DNA from: Saprospiraceae bacterium
GTDB taxonomy: Bacteria > Bacteroidota > Bacteroidia > Chitinophagales > Saprospiraceae
Length of the DNA: 64,000 nucleotides
Reading direction: 5' to 3'
Assembly: GCA_028285545.1 (NCBI GenBank)
Contig: JANQPA010000129.1
Coordinates: 46,996-110,995, forward strand
The notes beneath the pieces are model-generated. The model saw nothing but the letters and a program-made list of their open reading frames with translations. It searched no databases and was not told the DNA's origin. This document shows positions 8,258 to 16,769 of the stretch, one piece after another (within the stretch, counting starts at the first letter, position 1; every line of letters begins with the position of its first letter). Made by a program: the position numbers and the translations under genes.

Positions 8258-9775
8258 TTATTTTTTTGAAAGATATTTTTTCAAAGCCTGTCCTTGCATA
8301 ACCTGGCCATGAACACCAGCCATCAGCTTCACTTTTAGCCCCAGGGATTTAATTCGTTCTTTTAAGATTCGACTTGGTCCAATGTTTAGTCCCCATTCCT
8401 TGAAAGAGACCATATCTACTTGCCAAAGAATACCATATTGGGGAATGTAGGCCATTAGCATTTCTTTTGCATGGGGGATTGGCCCTATATCCATAATCTG
8501 CACTTCTATATCTGCATCAGAAAAAGTGTATCTATTTTCTATTATTTTTAAAGAAAGGTCCTTAGGGTCTTTTGCCTGACTATCAGGATTCCACTTAAAA
8601 TTAGCTTTGGCGATTTTTTCAAAAAGCTGTCTGTTTCCTGGAGTAGTTATAATCGTAATATCTTTTGCAATATATTCTCTTATTCCTCCAATATGATCTT
8701 GATGATGATGACTTTGCAGTAGGTATCGGATAGGTTTATCGGGTATGGTCTGCTGGATTAATCTCATGGCCTTCTTGGAAATATCATTACTAATTGGAGC
8801 CTCTCCGACTAAGATATAATCCTGAAATTCAATAAATAGTACATTATAATCATCGCCCTTAGTATTTTCTGAAATGTTCTCAATGAGGAATACTTTTTCG
8901 GCCAGCTTGACCACCTCAGCCATTCTTCGGTATTTTGATTTGACATCCCGATAAGATTTTCTACTTTTTTCGGAAGGTATTTTTACCTCTTTTTCGCTTA
9001 GAATTTCAACTTCATAAACATTGAATAATTCTCCCCAGGATTCATAACTACTACCAGAAATAATGGTGCTAGGTATGCTCAATCCTTCAACTTTTTGATA
9101 ATTTCTGAATTCTAAAATAGCGGTTCCATCACCATAGGGTTGGTTGGTAACAAATGTTTCTACTTGTCTTATCAGATTTTCCTCTGAACTGATCAATAAT
9201 TTAAACGAGTTGTTGCCAGCGAATAAAATTTCGTGTAGCTTTTCTCCATTATGGTTCAATTCTTTTACATAAAATACCTTACCAGGATTTTCCAAGGCTA
9301 ATTTCAAGAATCGAAAGGGAAAATGCCTGTAATTTTCAAATCCTACTGAATTGATCTCGAAAAAAGACTTACTGAATTTATTATAATAACGCTTCTCATT
9401 TTTGTCTACAATAGAAAAGTCTTCAAATACAAATCCTGGAAAGGGATTTTTCTGATTCAGAAATTCAAAATTATTTTTTCGGTCAATGAAAAAATCTCTT
9501 TTAATGTAAAAATGTTGGTAGGGTGGTAAAGCTTCATAAGACTGTCCTCGGTTTTTACCTTCTTTGCAAATAATGCTGAGGGCAATTTTCAGGTCATTTT
9601 TGTCAATATCCCCGTGATTCTTTTTACAGGTTTTTAGAATCTCAAGACCAAGTTTATTGGCTTGCAACCAATTTTCATTCGCGTCATTAAGTCTAATTTG
9701 TCCAAAACAATGAACCAATGGAATTAAGGCTATTAGCAGGATACTAATAGTAGATTTAGTGTTTAAATTTTTCAT
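8258..9775 (-). CDS. Secreted metallo-beta-lactamase-fold hydrolase
   Basis: The 505-residue protein has a signal peptide (about residues 1-26). Its C-terminal half carries the metallo-beta-lactamase core with the zinc signature SHHHQDHIGG. A further aspartate lies in IPQYGILWQVDMVSF and a histidine in MAGVHGQ. The long N-terminal part (about 280 residues) is all-beta in appearance and not recognised. The expected place is the periplasm. The family covers many hydrolases, so substrate and any link to antibiotics cannot be stated. It is separated from arsR by 146 bp and has its own likely promoter region. Confidence 0.8.
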   Translation of the reverse strand: MKNLNTKSTISILLIALIPLVHCFGQIRLNDANENWLQANKLGLEILKTCKKNHGDIDKNDLKIALSIICKEGKNRGQSYEALPPYQHFYIKRDFFIDRKNNFEFLNQKNPFPGFVFEDFSIVDKNEKRYYNKFSKSFFEINSVGFENYRHFPFRFLKLALENPGKVFYVKELNHNGEKLHEILFAGNNSFKLLISSEENLIRQVETFVTNQPYGDGTAILEFRNYQKVEGLSIPSTIISGSSYESWGELFNVYEVEILSEKEVKIPSEKSRKSYRDVKSKYRRMAEVVKLAEKVFLIENISENTKGDDYNVLFIEFQDYILVGEAPISNDISKKAMRLIQQTIPDKPIRYLLQSHHHQDHIGGIREYIAKDITIITTPGNRQLFEKIAKANFKWNPDSQAKDPKDLSLKIIENRYTFSDADIEVQIMDIGPIPHAKEMLMAYIPQYGILWQVDMVSFKEWGLNIGPSRILKERIKSLGLKVKLMAGVHGQVMQGQALKKYLSKK

Positions 9776-9893
9776 CTAATTGAGTGATTTCTAGTTTTTG
9801 AAAAAAATACCCAGTGCTTTCTTTTGTTTAAAGGATCAATTAATTGCTTGCATTTCCTCCTTTTTCACAAATATGGATAGGCACAATTTGGTA

Positions 9894-10697
9894 TCATTTA
9901 GAAATCTTGCTCTTTTTATAAGCTGATGGTGAGTAACCGGTCATTTTTTTAAAACAAAAAGAAAAGTTCTCCAGGCTATTAAATCCACTGAGAAAGGCAC
10001 AATCAGAAATCGGATAATCTTTTGCCAATAACTGGCATGCTTTGCCAATTCTGACCTTTAACAAATAATCGTACGGCGAGATGCCTGTCTTTTTCTTAAA
10101 TATTCTGGAAAAATGAAAGGGGCTCACAAAACAGGAATGGGCTATATCATGAATAGTAATTTGCTCCGCCCAATAAGCGTGAATATATTCTTTGGCTCTG
10201 TCAACCGTAATACCTTGTCTATGATTTATTTCTTTTCGATAATGATTAGAAGGGGTAATAGAACTCAATTCATCCAACAATTCACTAGCAGCGAAATGTG
10301 ATTTTTCGACATCAAAAGCCAAGGAAGCCAAAAAGGATTGGAGAAGCAAATCAATTTGAGGTGATCTTTTTACAGAGGCAACTCGTTCCCCCTTCCTTTG
10401 CAAATCATCGAGCAAATGAAATCCCTCAATTTTCATTTCCAAAGAAAGAGTAATGTCTTTTTGGTAAATGGGGTATTTTCTAATTTTAGATTCAACATCC
10501 GGCGCTTCCAATAGAATAGCGTTGGTATCAATAATGCTGTCAAATTTACCAGCCTTGTATTTGAAGGCAGAAATGATTGGAAAAGAAATAGAAGGGCAAT
10601 CATTATAATCTATCATTTCAACAGATTCATCATAACTTGCGGTATAAAGAATGGCTCGAATAAAATCTGATTCGTATAGCGTTTCAAAATCCAGCAT
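9894..10697 (-). CDS. AraC-family transcription regulator
   Basis: In this 267-residue protein the last 100 residues form two helix-turn-helix units: ITIHDIAHSCFVSPFHFSRIF and then PISDCAFLSGFNSLENFSFCF, ending in KKMTGYSPSAYKK. That is the AraC/XylS pattern. The N-terminal 160 residues are a sensor region without a clear cupin signature. It stands alone between the metallo-hydrolase gene and the divergent permease gene. No effector molecule is inferable. Confidence 0.88.
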   Translation of the reverse strand: MLDFETLYESDFIRAILYTASYDESVEMIDYNDCPSISFPIISAFKYKAGKFDSIIDTNAILLEAPDVESKIRKYPIYQKDITLSLEMKIEGFHLLDDLQRKGERVASVKRSPQIDLLLQSFLASLAFDVEKSHFAASELLDELSSITPSNHYRKEINHRQGITVDRAKEYIHAYWAEQITIHDIAHSCFVSPFHFSRIFKKKTGISPYDYLLKVRIGKACQLLAKDYPISDCAFLSGFNSLENFSFCFKKMTGYSPSAYKKSKISK

Positions 10698-11006
10698 AAT
10701 AAGGTGATTTCTTAAGTATTTTTAAATATACGATTTTCCATTGTGCTCCCAAGCTAAACTCCTCGTATCTGGTTGTAAAGACAAATGGTCTAATTCGCTG
10801 TAAACCTTGAACTCGAATTGCAAATCCAGCCCAACATCAATATTTACTTCAATATTATCATTGACATTGCTATTGACATTGCTATTGACATTGCTATTGA
10901 CATTGACATTGCTCCCTCCCCTATTCTCTGATCATTTAAAATAAAAAACCTCCAGAAATGTAACTTTTCAAACTGAGTTAAGTCTATCCTAAAAAACACT
11001 TTCATC
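10698..11006. other. Divergent spacer between AraC gene and permease
   Basis: This 309-bp spacer separates two divergent genes and should hold both promoters. Its most obvious content is the ATTGAC/ATTGCT tandem array at 10856-10912. No further gene or terminator was seen. Confidence 0.5.
10856..10912. repeat. ATTGAC/ATTGCT hexamer array
   Basis: A tandem array alternates ATTGAC and ATTGCT units (period 6, higher order 12), about nine units long, ending in GCTCCCTCCC. Related ATTGNN arrays occur at 40621-40674 and 49297-49427. In minus-strand reading it yields a meaningless Ser/Ala/Met-Ile repeat peptide, so it is not treated as coding. Confidence 0.8.
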
Positions 11007-13361
11007 ATGATCACCCACGCACTGAAAATTGCCTTCCGGAACTTCAAAAGGCATAAAAGTTCCTTTTTAATAAATATTGTTGGTCTTTCAACTGGATTGG
11101 CCTGTGCCTTACTTATCTTTTTATGGGTAAATGATGAAACACATATTGACAAGTTCCATGAAACAGATGATCGTCTTTATTATGTTATGGAACATCAGCA
11201 GTATTCAGAAAGTATCATGACAACCACTTCTACCCCTGGTTTGTTAGCAGAAACTTTGGTGGAGGAAATACCAGAAATAGAATATGGTACTACCTTGATT
11301 TGGGAAAATGATTATACTCTTACTGTGGGTGACAAAAACATCACCGCAGGTGGCAGGCATGCTGCTAAGGATTTTTTCAAATTATTTAGCTTTGATCTCC
11401 TTTCTGGTAATCCCGATCAGGTATTGGTTGAACCTCAAACGGTGGTAATCTCCAAAAGTATTGCCGAGAACTTGTTTGGTTCTGTAGAGGCAGCCATGAA
11501 TCAGAGCATAGAACGCAACCATGATGAGCTTTTTAAGGTAACCGGAGTTTTTGAGGATGTTACTGAACGTTCTTCCATTCAATTTGATCTCGTCTTTAAC
11601 TATGAAGATTACAAAGAAGAAAATGCATGGCTTAGGTCCTGGGGAAGTAATGGTCCCCCAACCATCATAACATTAAACCAAGGGGCCGATCCTCAAAAGG
11701 TAAGTGATAAGATAGCCAATTTTGTAAAGGATCGGAATGAACAATCTAACGTAACGCTATTTCTTAAACCCTTTTCCGAACGATACCTGTATGGCAGTTA
11801 TGAAGATGGCCAACCTGCCGGAGGTCGCATCGAATATGTTCGTTTATTTTCCATCATAGCTATTTTCATTTTGGTGATTGCCTGTATCAATTTCATGAAT
11901 TTATCAACTGCCCGGGCTTCCCGTCGTGCTAAAGAAATAGGGGTAAAAAAAGCGATTGGTGCAGCTAGGGGCAATCTTATTGCCCAATATCTACAGGAAT
12001 CAACATTGATCGCCTTTCTTTCCTTAATAATTGCTGTAGTATTAGTTGTTTTGTTTTTACCCACTTTCAATTTATTAACCGATAAAGAAATTATATTGAG
12101 GGTGACTCCTCAGTTGCTTGCCTTTTTCTTAGCAATTACTCTTGTCACGGGTTTGTTGGCTGGCAGCTACCCAGCTCTTTATTTGGCTTCTTTTCAGCCG
12201 GTGGCTGTATTGAAAGGGGAATTGAGGACTTCCTTAGGAGAGTTATGGGTAAGAAAAGGCCTGGTCGTATTTCAATTTACCTTATCCATTATTTTGATTG
12301 TAGCCGTAATTGTGGTTTATAATCAAATACAATATGTACAATCCAAGAATTTAGGATATGACAAGGACAATCTTATTTACTTTTCCAAAGAAGGAAGGTT
12401 AAACGAACAAGGTGAAGCCTTTATGGAACAGGCAGAACAATTACCAGGAGTAAAAATGGTTTCTGCTCTGGGACATAACCTGGTAGGTCGACAAAATAAC
12501 ACTAGTGGTCTCAATTGGGACGGAAAAGACCCTGAAGAATTGATTCTTTTTGAGCATGTACGTGTGGACTATGATTTACTGGAAACCATCGGCGTAGAAT
12601 TTAAGGAAGGTCGGAGTTTTTCTCGTGAATTTGGAGCCGACAGCAGTAAGATCATTTTTAATGAGACAGCTATAAACATCATGGGATTAGAAGATCCCAT
12701 TGGCAAAAAAATCAGATTGTGGGATCAATATGATATGGAAATTATTGGAGTAGTTAAAGATTTCCATTTCCAGTCCATGCGGCAAGAAGTAAAACCTTTA
12801 TTTTTTAGGCTAGCACCTGATGGAGCTTGGAATGTTATGGTAAAAACGGAACCGGGGAAATCCAGAGAGGCCATTGCTGGCCTACGCAAATTCTATGAAG
12901 AATTTAATCCGGGGTTTGCCTTTGATTTTAATTTTATCAATGAAGATTATGCTGCCCAATACGAGGCCGAACAACGTGTTGCTTCCCTTTCCCGCTATTT
13001 TGCTGGATTGGCCATTCTCATATCTTGTTTGGGCTTATTTGGTTTGGCTGCCTTTACTGCAGCACGAAAAAAGAAGGAGATTGGAATCCGAAAAGTTCTT
13101 GGTGCAACGGTCAGCAATATTGTTCTGCTTTTAACCAGGCATTTCACGGAGCTGGTAATTGTTTCCATAATAATTGGCTTGCCGGTTGCCTATTTCCTAA
13201 CTAAAGGATGGCTGGAAAAGTTTGCCTATCGTATTGATCTTAGTCCGACGTTTTTTGTACTGGCTAGTATAATGGTTCTGCTAATTTCCCTAATGACAGT
13301 GAGTTTTCAAGCTTTTCGAGCCGCTAATATTAGTCCGAAAGAGTGTATTAGGAATGAATAA
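11007..13361 (+). CDS. ABC transporter permease, MacB/FtsX type (784 aa)
   Basis: The protein has an N-terminal membrane helix (about 20-42, SFLINIVGLSTGLACALLIF) and a periplasmic MacB-like core domain to about residue 270. A first FtsX unit follows (about 280-400) with the coupling motif RAKEIGVKKAIGA, then a central helix near 425. A second periplasmic domain and a second FtsX unit close the chain (about 665-780) with KKKEIGIRKVLGA. These features are known for Bacteroidota permeases that pump or signal lipids, peptides or antibiotics across the inner membrane with a separate ATPase. No ATPase gene is beside it. The stop is followed 9 bp later by a strong bidirectional terminator. Substrate is unknown. 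Confidence 0.9.
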   Translation: MITHALKIAFRNFKRHKSSFLINIVGLSTGLACALLIFLWVNDETHIDKFHETDDRLYYVMEHQQYSESIMTTTSTPGLLAETLVEEIPEIEYGTTLIWENDYTLTVGDKNITAGGRHAAKDFFKLFSFDLLSGNPDQVLVEPQTVVISKSIAENLFGSVEAAMNQSIERNHDELFKVTGVFEDVTERSSIQFDLVFNYEDYKEENAWLRSWGSNGPPTIITLNQGADPQKVSDKIANFVKDRNEQSNVTLFLKPFSERYLYGSYEDGQPAGGRIEYVRLFSIIAIFILVIACINFMNLSTARASRRAKEIGVKKAIGAARGNLIAQYLQESTLIAFLSLIIAVVLVVLFLPTFNLLTDKEIILRVTPQLLAFFLAITLVTGLLAGSYPALYLASFQPVAVLKGELRTSLGELWVRKGLVVFQFTLSIILIVAVIVVYNQIQYVQSKNLGYDKDNLIYFSKEGRLNEQGEAFMEQAEQLPGVKMVSALGHNLVGRQNNTSGLNWDGKDPEELILFEHVRVDYDLLETIGVEFKEGRSFSREFGADSSKIIFNETAINIMGLEDPIGKKIRLWDQYDMEIIGVVKDFHFQSMRQEVKPLFFRLAPDGAWNVMVKTEPGKSREAIAGLRKFYEEFNPGFAFDFNFINEDYAAQYEAEQRVASLSRYFAGLAILISCLGLFGLAAFTAARKKKEIGIRKVLGATVSNIVLLLTRHFTELVIVSIIIGLPVAYFLTKGWLEKFAYRIDLSPTFFVLASIMVLLISLMTVSFQAFRAANISPKECIRNE

Positions 13362-13370
13362 GAAATGCAA

Positions 13371-13407
13371 TTAAGTATTTGACTGCCTCCGGCAGTCAAA
13401 TACTTAA
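13371..13407. terminator. Bidirectional intrinsic terminator
   Basis: A perfect 17-bp stem (13371-13387 with 13391-13407) has a 3-base loop TCC, with A-rich and T-rich flanks on both sides. It lies between the permease stop at 13361 and the convergent fucose operon end at 13415, so it can end both transcripts. Confidence 0.88.
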
Positions 13408-13414
13408 AAAAAGA

Positions 13415-14194
13415 TTAAGTCAAAGACCTATCCAAATGCACATATCCCCCATCCACAACCATAAACTGACCGGTAGTATGTGCGGATTTATCAGATAGCA
13501 AAAAAACAGTCATGGCTGCTATTTCTTCGGAGGTGGTCATTCGTTTTTCTAATGGGATATTGGCAATTATTCGCGCTTCTTTTTCGGATGGATTATCAAA
13601 GGAATCCAACCATTTACGATACAGAGGTGTCATCACTTCAGCCGGCAAAATGGCATTGACTCTGATGGAATGTGGAAGTAATTCTGCTGCCCATTCTCTG
13701 GTAAGTGCTAATTGTGCACCCTTGGATGCTGCATATCCAGAAGTTCCTCCCTGTCCGGTAAGGGCCACTTTAGAACTGATGTTAACAATAGCTCCCTTGC
13801 TTTTTTTCAGATAAGGTAAGGCATAATGTACCAGATCATAGTAATGAAATAAATTCAATTGTATGGATCTTCGGAAAGCCTCGGGCCCTTTTTCCAATCC
13901 CGCACCATCATTAACTCCTGCATTATTAACGATACCATCTATCCGATTGTAGTTTTTAATGGTTTTTTGTACCACCTTTTTACATTGAGCTTCCTCCTGG
14001 AGGTCTCCTAAAACAGCGTAACTTTCACTACCCTGTTTTTGTAAGTCAGCAATCAAATTTTTAGTAGCTTCAATGGACCTAGAAGCAATAACAGGAATAC
14101 CCCCTTCTGCAGCAATGGCTCTGCTTATTGCTTCTCCTATTCCTTTGGAACCTCCGGTAACGATAAAGACTTTGTTTTTTAAATTCAACTCCAT
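13415..14194 (-). CDS. SDR oxidoreductase, probable L-fucose dehydrogenase
   Basis: This 259-residue short-chain dehydrogenase has the nucleotide motif TGGSKGIG (13-20), NNAG near 90 and catalytic S140, Y154 and K158 (GYAASKG). The C-terminal end VDGGYVHLDRSLT resembles L-fucose dehydrogenases of the non-phosphorylating pathway. It would oxidise L-fucose to L-fuconolactone with NAD(P). It is the last gene of the operon and follows a 96-bp gap containing a perfect palindrome. The context supports the role because every other step of the pathway is encoded upstream. Substrate specificity (L-fucose, L-galactose or D-arabinose) cannot be settled from sequence. Confidence 0.78.
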   Translation of the reverse strand: MELNLKNKVFIVTGGSKGIGEAISRAIAAEGGIPVIASRSIEATKNLIADLQKQGSESYAVLGDLQEEAQCKKVVQKTIKNYNRIDGIVNNAGVNDGAGLEKGPEAFRRSIQLNLFHYYDLVHYALPYLKKSKGAIVNISSKVALTGQGGTSGYAASKGAQLALTREWAAELLPHSIRVNAILPAEVMTPLYRKWLDSFDNPSEKEARIIANIPLEKRMTTSEEIAAMTVFLLSDKSAHTTGQFMVVDGGYVHLDRSLT

Positions 14195-14226
14195 TGATTA
14201 AGCTTTAAAACACAGCAACAAAAAAC

Positions 14227-14281
14227 AAGTAAATTGAAGATCATTCAGCCGCGACGCGGCTGAATGATCTTCAATTTACTT
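14227..14281. repeat. Perfect 55-bp palindrome within the fucose operon
   Basis: Arms of 27 bp (14227-14253 and 14255-14281) are exactly complementary around a single A. The centre is GC-rich (CCGCG/CGCGG) and the outer part AT-rich. It fills most of the gap between two dehydrogenase genes transcribed leftward. It may act as an internal terminator, a 3-prime mRNA stabiliser or a REP-like element. Confidence 0.88.
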
Positions 14282-14290
14282 AAAACATTT

Positions 14291-15070
14291 TTAGCCGTTT
14301 AATTTAATAAATCCACCATCAATGGGATAATCGGTTCCAGTAATAAAGGACGCTTCATCAGAACATAGGAAAAGGGCAAGATTAGCGACTTCCTCTGGTT
14401 TTCCCATCCTTCCAATTGGCTGGGTTTTTGATAATTGATCATACATTTTTTGCTCATCGCCAGGATAATTCTTGGCAAGGAAACCATCTACAAAAGGAGT
14501 ATGAATCCTTGCAGGGGATATGCAGTTACATCGAATATTGTGCGCCAGGTAATCTTTTGCTACAGAATAAGTCATAGTTAAAACCGCTCCTTTAGTCATA
14601 GAATAAGCAAATCGATCCGAAATGCCAACACTAGAAACTATGGAAGCCATATTCAATATTACTCCTCCTCCATTTTTTTTAAAAAAAGGGACACAATGAT
14701 GAATGCAATTATAGACTCCTTTAATATTTACGGAATAAAGCTGATCTAAGGCTTCTTCGCTGGTTTTTTCAACATTTCCAACATGGGCAATCCCTGCATT
14801 ATTGATAAGGATATTGATAGGCCTTGTCTTTTGAATAGCCTCGATTGCAAGTTTGACCTCATTATAATTCGAAACGTCACATTGATGGGCTTTTCCTTTA
14901 CCGCCCTTACTTCTGATCTCATTGATTATTGTTAAGGCAGGGTCTATATCTAATTCCAGGATATTTACATAGGCTCCCTGCTGAGCAAAAGTTTGGCAAA
15001 TAGCCCTGCCTATACCACTTCCCCCACCTGTTATGATGGCAACTTTATTGCTCAAATCAAATTTTTTCAT
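14291..15070 (-). CDS. SDR oxidoreductase, probable 2-keto-3-deoxy-L-fuconate dehydrogenase
   Basis: The 259-residue SDR has TGGGSGIG (14-21), a CDVSN acidic site, NNAG (90-93) and catalytic S143, Y156, K160 (YSMTK). The aspartate/glutamate at the end of strand 2 (ILELD) suggests NAD rather than NADP. In the pathway it would oxidise 2-keto-3-deoxy-L-fuconate to the 2,4-diketo acid, the substrate of the FAH-family hydrolase encoded first in the operon. It is 15 bp downstream of the dehydratase gene. The specific call rests on operon context plus overall similarity. Confidence 0.8.
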   Translation of the reverse strand: MKKFDLSNKVAIITGGGSGIGRAICQTFAQQGAYVNILELDIDPALTIINEIRSKGGKGKAHQCDVSNYNEVKLAIEAIQKTRPINILINNAGIAHVGNVEKTSEEALDQLYSVNIKGVYNCIHHCVPFFKKNGGGVILNMASIVSSVGISDRFAYSMTKGAVLTMTYSVAKDYLAHNIRCNCISPARIHTPFVDGFLAKNYPGDEQKMYDQLSKTQPIGRMGKPEEVANLALFLCSDEASFITGTDYPIDGGFIKLNG

Positions 15071-15085
15071 AGATTAGGTATTAGG

Positions 15086-16402
15086 TTAAATTTTGTGCGT
15101 ATTAGATTGCCAAATAGTACCTTCAGGAAATTGATAGTCTTGCATAGTAGATTCCTTCATTTCAATTGAAAAGCCTGGCATTTGAGGAAGTCTATAGGCT
15201 GCATTTTTAATAATTACGGGATCTACAAAATGCTCATGCAAGTGATCAACGTATTCAATAAGGCGATTTTCTAAAGAGGTACTGATGCAGAGATAATCAA
15301 CGAATGACAAGTGTTGTACATATTCACATAAGCCCACTCCTCCTGCATGGGGGCACACTGGAATATTAAATTTGGCTGCCATTAACATGATCGCTAAATT
15401 TTCATTCACTCCACCTACCCTACAACTATCAATTTGGCAAATGTCCATCGCTTGGGCCTGCATCAACTGCTTAAAAATCACTCTATTCTGGCAATGCTCA
15501 CCTGTTGCTACTTTGATAGGATCTATGGCCCTTGCGATGGCGGCATGGCCTAAAATATCATCGGGGCTGGTAGGTTCTTCCATCCACCAGATATCAAATT
15601 TTGCAAGCGCTTTTAGGTTTTCGATGGCTTCTTGAACATCCCAACGTTGGTTGGCATCAAGCATTAATTTACGGTGAGGCCCGATCTCTTCCCTGATGAT
15701 GCCAGCACGTCGAATATCATCTTCTAAATTAGCCCCTACTTTCATTTTGATATGAGACCAACCTTCCTTTACTGCTTCCTGACATAATCTTCGGATTTTA
15801 TCATCTGAATAACCCAGCCAGCCAGCTGAAGTTGTATAGGCAGGATAACCATGTTGCAGTAGGTAGGTAAGTCGTTCTTCTTTGCCTGTTTCAGCCTGTT
15901 TCAAAATATCCAAAGCTTCTTCTTGGGTAATGGCATCGGTGATATATGTAAAGTCAATACAGGAAAGCAAGTCTTCAGGACTCATATCGGAAAGTAATTT
16001 CCAAAGAGGTTTTTCTTCTGCTTTAGCATACAAATCCCATACGGCATTCACTATGGCTCCAGTTGCCAAATGAATAACTCCTTTTTCGGGTCCCAACCAC
16101 CTTAATTGACTATCTCCGCTAGTCAATTGCTTCCACCAGCCTGCAAAATCTTTGGTAATCGATTCCAGGCTTTTCCCTTTCAACATATAGGATAGAGACG
16201 AAATAGCTGCCACACAAAGTTCATTGCCTCTGCCAATGGTAAAGGTAAGGCCATGACCTTCCAGATTTTCTTTATTGGTTTTCAGGATTACATATGCTGC
16301 TGAGTAATCGGGATCAGGATTCATAGCATCCGATCCATCTAAAAATTGACTGGTTGGAAAACGGATGTCTTTTACCTCAATAGCAGTTATTCTTATGGAC
16401 AT
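15086..16402 (-). CDS. L-fuconate dehydratase (enolase superfamily)
   Basis: The 438-residue enzyme carries all enolase-superfamily catalytic groups: K219-M-K221 (HIKMKVG), metal ligands D249 (LMLDANQRW), E275 (WWMEEP) and E302 (ATGEHCQ), and the general base H352 (VCPHAGGVG). These positions differ by one from those I recall for the Xanthomonas campestris enzyme. It removes water from L-fuconate to give 2-keto-3-deoxy-L-fuconate. Length and the GWWKQLTSGDSQLRWLGPEKG region are typical of the fuconate subgroup. Neighbours on either side catalyse the previous and next steps. A Mg2+ cofactor is expected from the family. Confidence 0.93.
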   Translation of the reverse strand: MSIRITAIEVKDIRFPTSQFLDGSDAMNPDPDYSAAYVILKTNKENLEGHGLTFTIGRGNELCVAAISSLSYMLKGKSLESITKDFAGWWKQLTSGDSQLRWLGPEKGVIHLATGAIVNAVWDLYAKAEEKPLWKLLSDMSPEDLLSCIDFTYITDAITQEEALDILKQAETGKEERLTYLLQHGYPAYTTSAGWLGYSDDKIRRLCQEAVKEGWSHIKMKVGANLEDDIRRAGIIREEIGPHRKLMLDANQRWDVQEAIENLKALAKFDIWWMEEPTSPDDILGHAAIARAIDPIKVATGEHCQNRVIFKQLMQAQAMDICQIDSCRVGGVNENLAIMLMAAKFNIPVCPHAGGVGLCEYVQHLSFVDYLCISTSLENRLIEYVDHLHEHFVDPVIIKNAAYRLPQMPGFSIEMKESTMQDYQFPEGTIWQSNTHKI

Positions 16403-16428
16403 AGGCTTATGGGATTTGCGGTTTGATT

Positions 16429-16758
16429 TTACAATTGAAATATTTTATTCATTAACATCCACTTTTGATGCTGGCCTGCTGAAGGTAGTTTTTGCTGGTA
16501 TGTTGACATTAAAGCTTCCCATTTTTGGACAAATGGATTCTCTGCATCCAATTTATCTTTTTCTTCAAATGAAAAATAATCCTCCACTTCCATAATCATG
16601 AACAACCTATTTTCAATATTATAGATTTGCATATCCCTTATTCCGGCATTCAGGATGCTATCCAGAATCTCGGGCCATACCTTCTTATGATGATTAATGT
16701 ATTCTTCTTTAAGTATGGGATCATCTTTTAGATCCAAGGCCAGGCAATATCTTTTCAT
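16429..16758 (-). CDS. L-rhamnose/L-fucose mutarotase family protein
   Basis: The start was moved to ATG 16758, giving 109 residues beginning MKRYCLALDLKDD. A longer frame would overlap the fucP stop and add a stretch without family similarity. The pattern EEYINHHKKVWPEILDSIL, then IYNIENRLFMIMEVEDYFSF and a Trp-rich end (NPFVQKWEALM), is that of RhaM-like mutarotases. It interconverts sugar anomers so that the dehydrogenase gets its preferred form. It sits 11 bp downstream of the fucose permease and 26 bp upstream of the dehydratase, consistent with sugar entry and first oxidation. Confidence 0.88.
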   Translation of the reverse strand: MKRYCLALDLKDDPILKEEYINHHKKVWPEILDSILNAGIRDMQIYNIENRLFMIMEVEDYFSFEEKDKLDAENPFVQKWEALMSTYQQKLPSAGQHQKWMLMNKIFQL

Positions 16759-16769
16759 AAGGTCAAGGA

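Noticed and set aside
10844..11152. Minus-strand frame of 102 residues with SIAMSIAMS repeats
   Set aside because: The repeat peptide is only the ATTGNN array read through, and the frame overlaps the permease start on the other strand.
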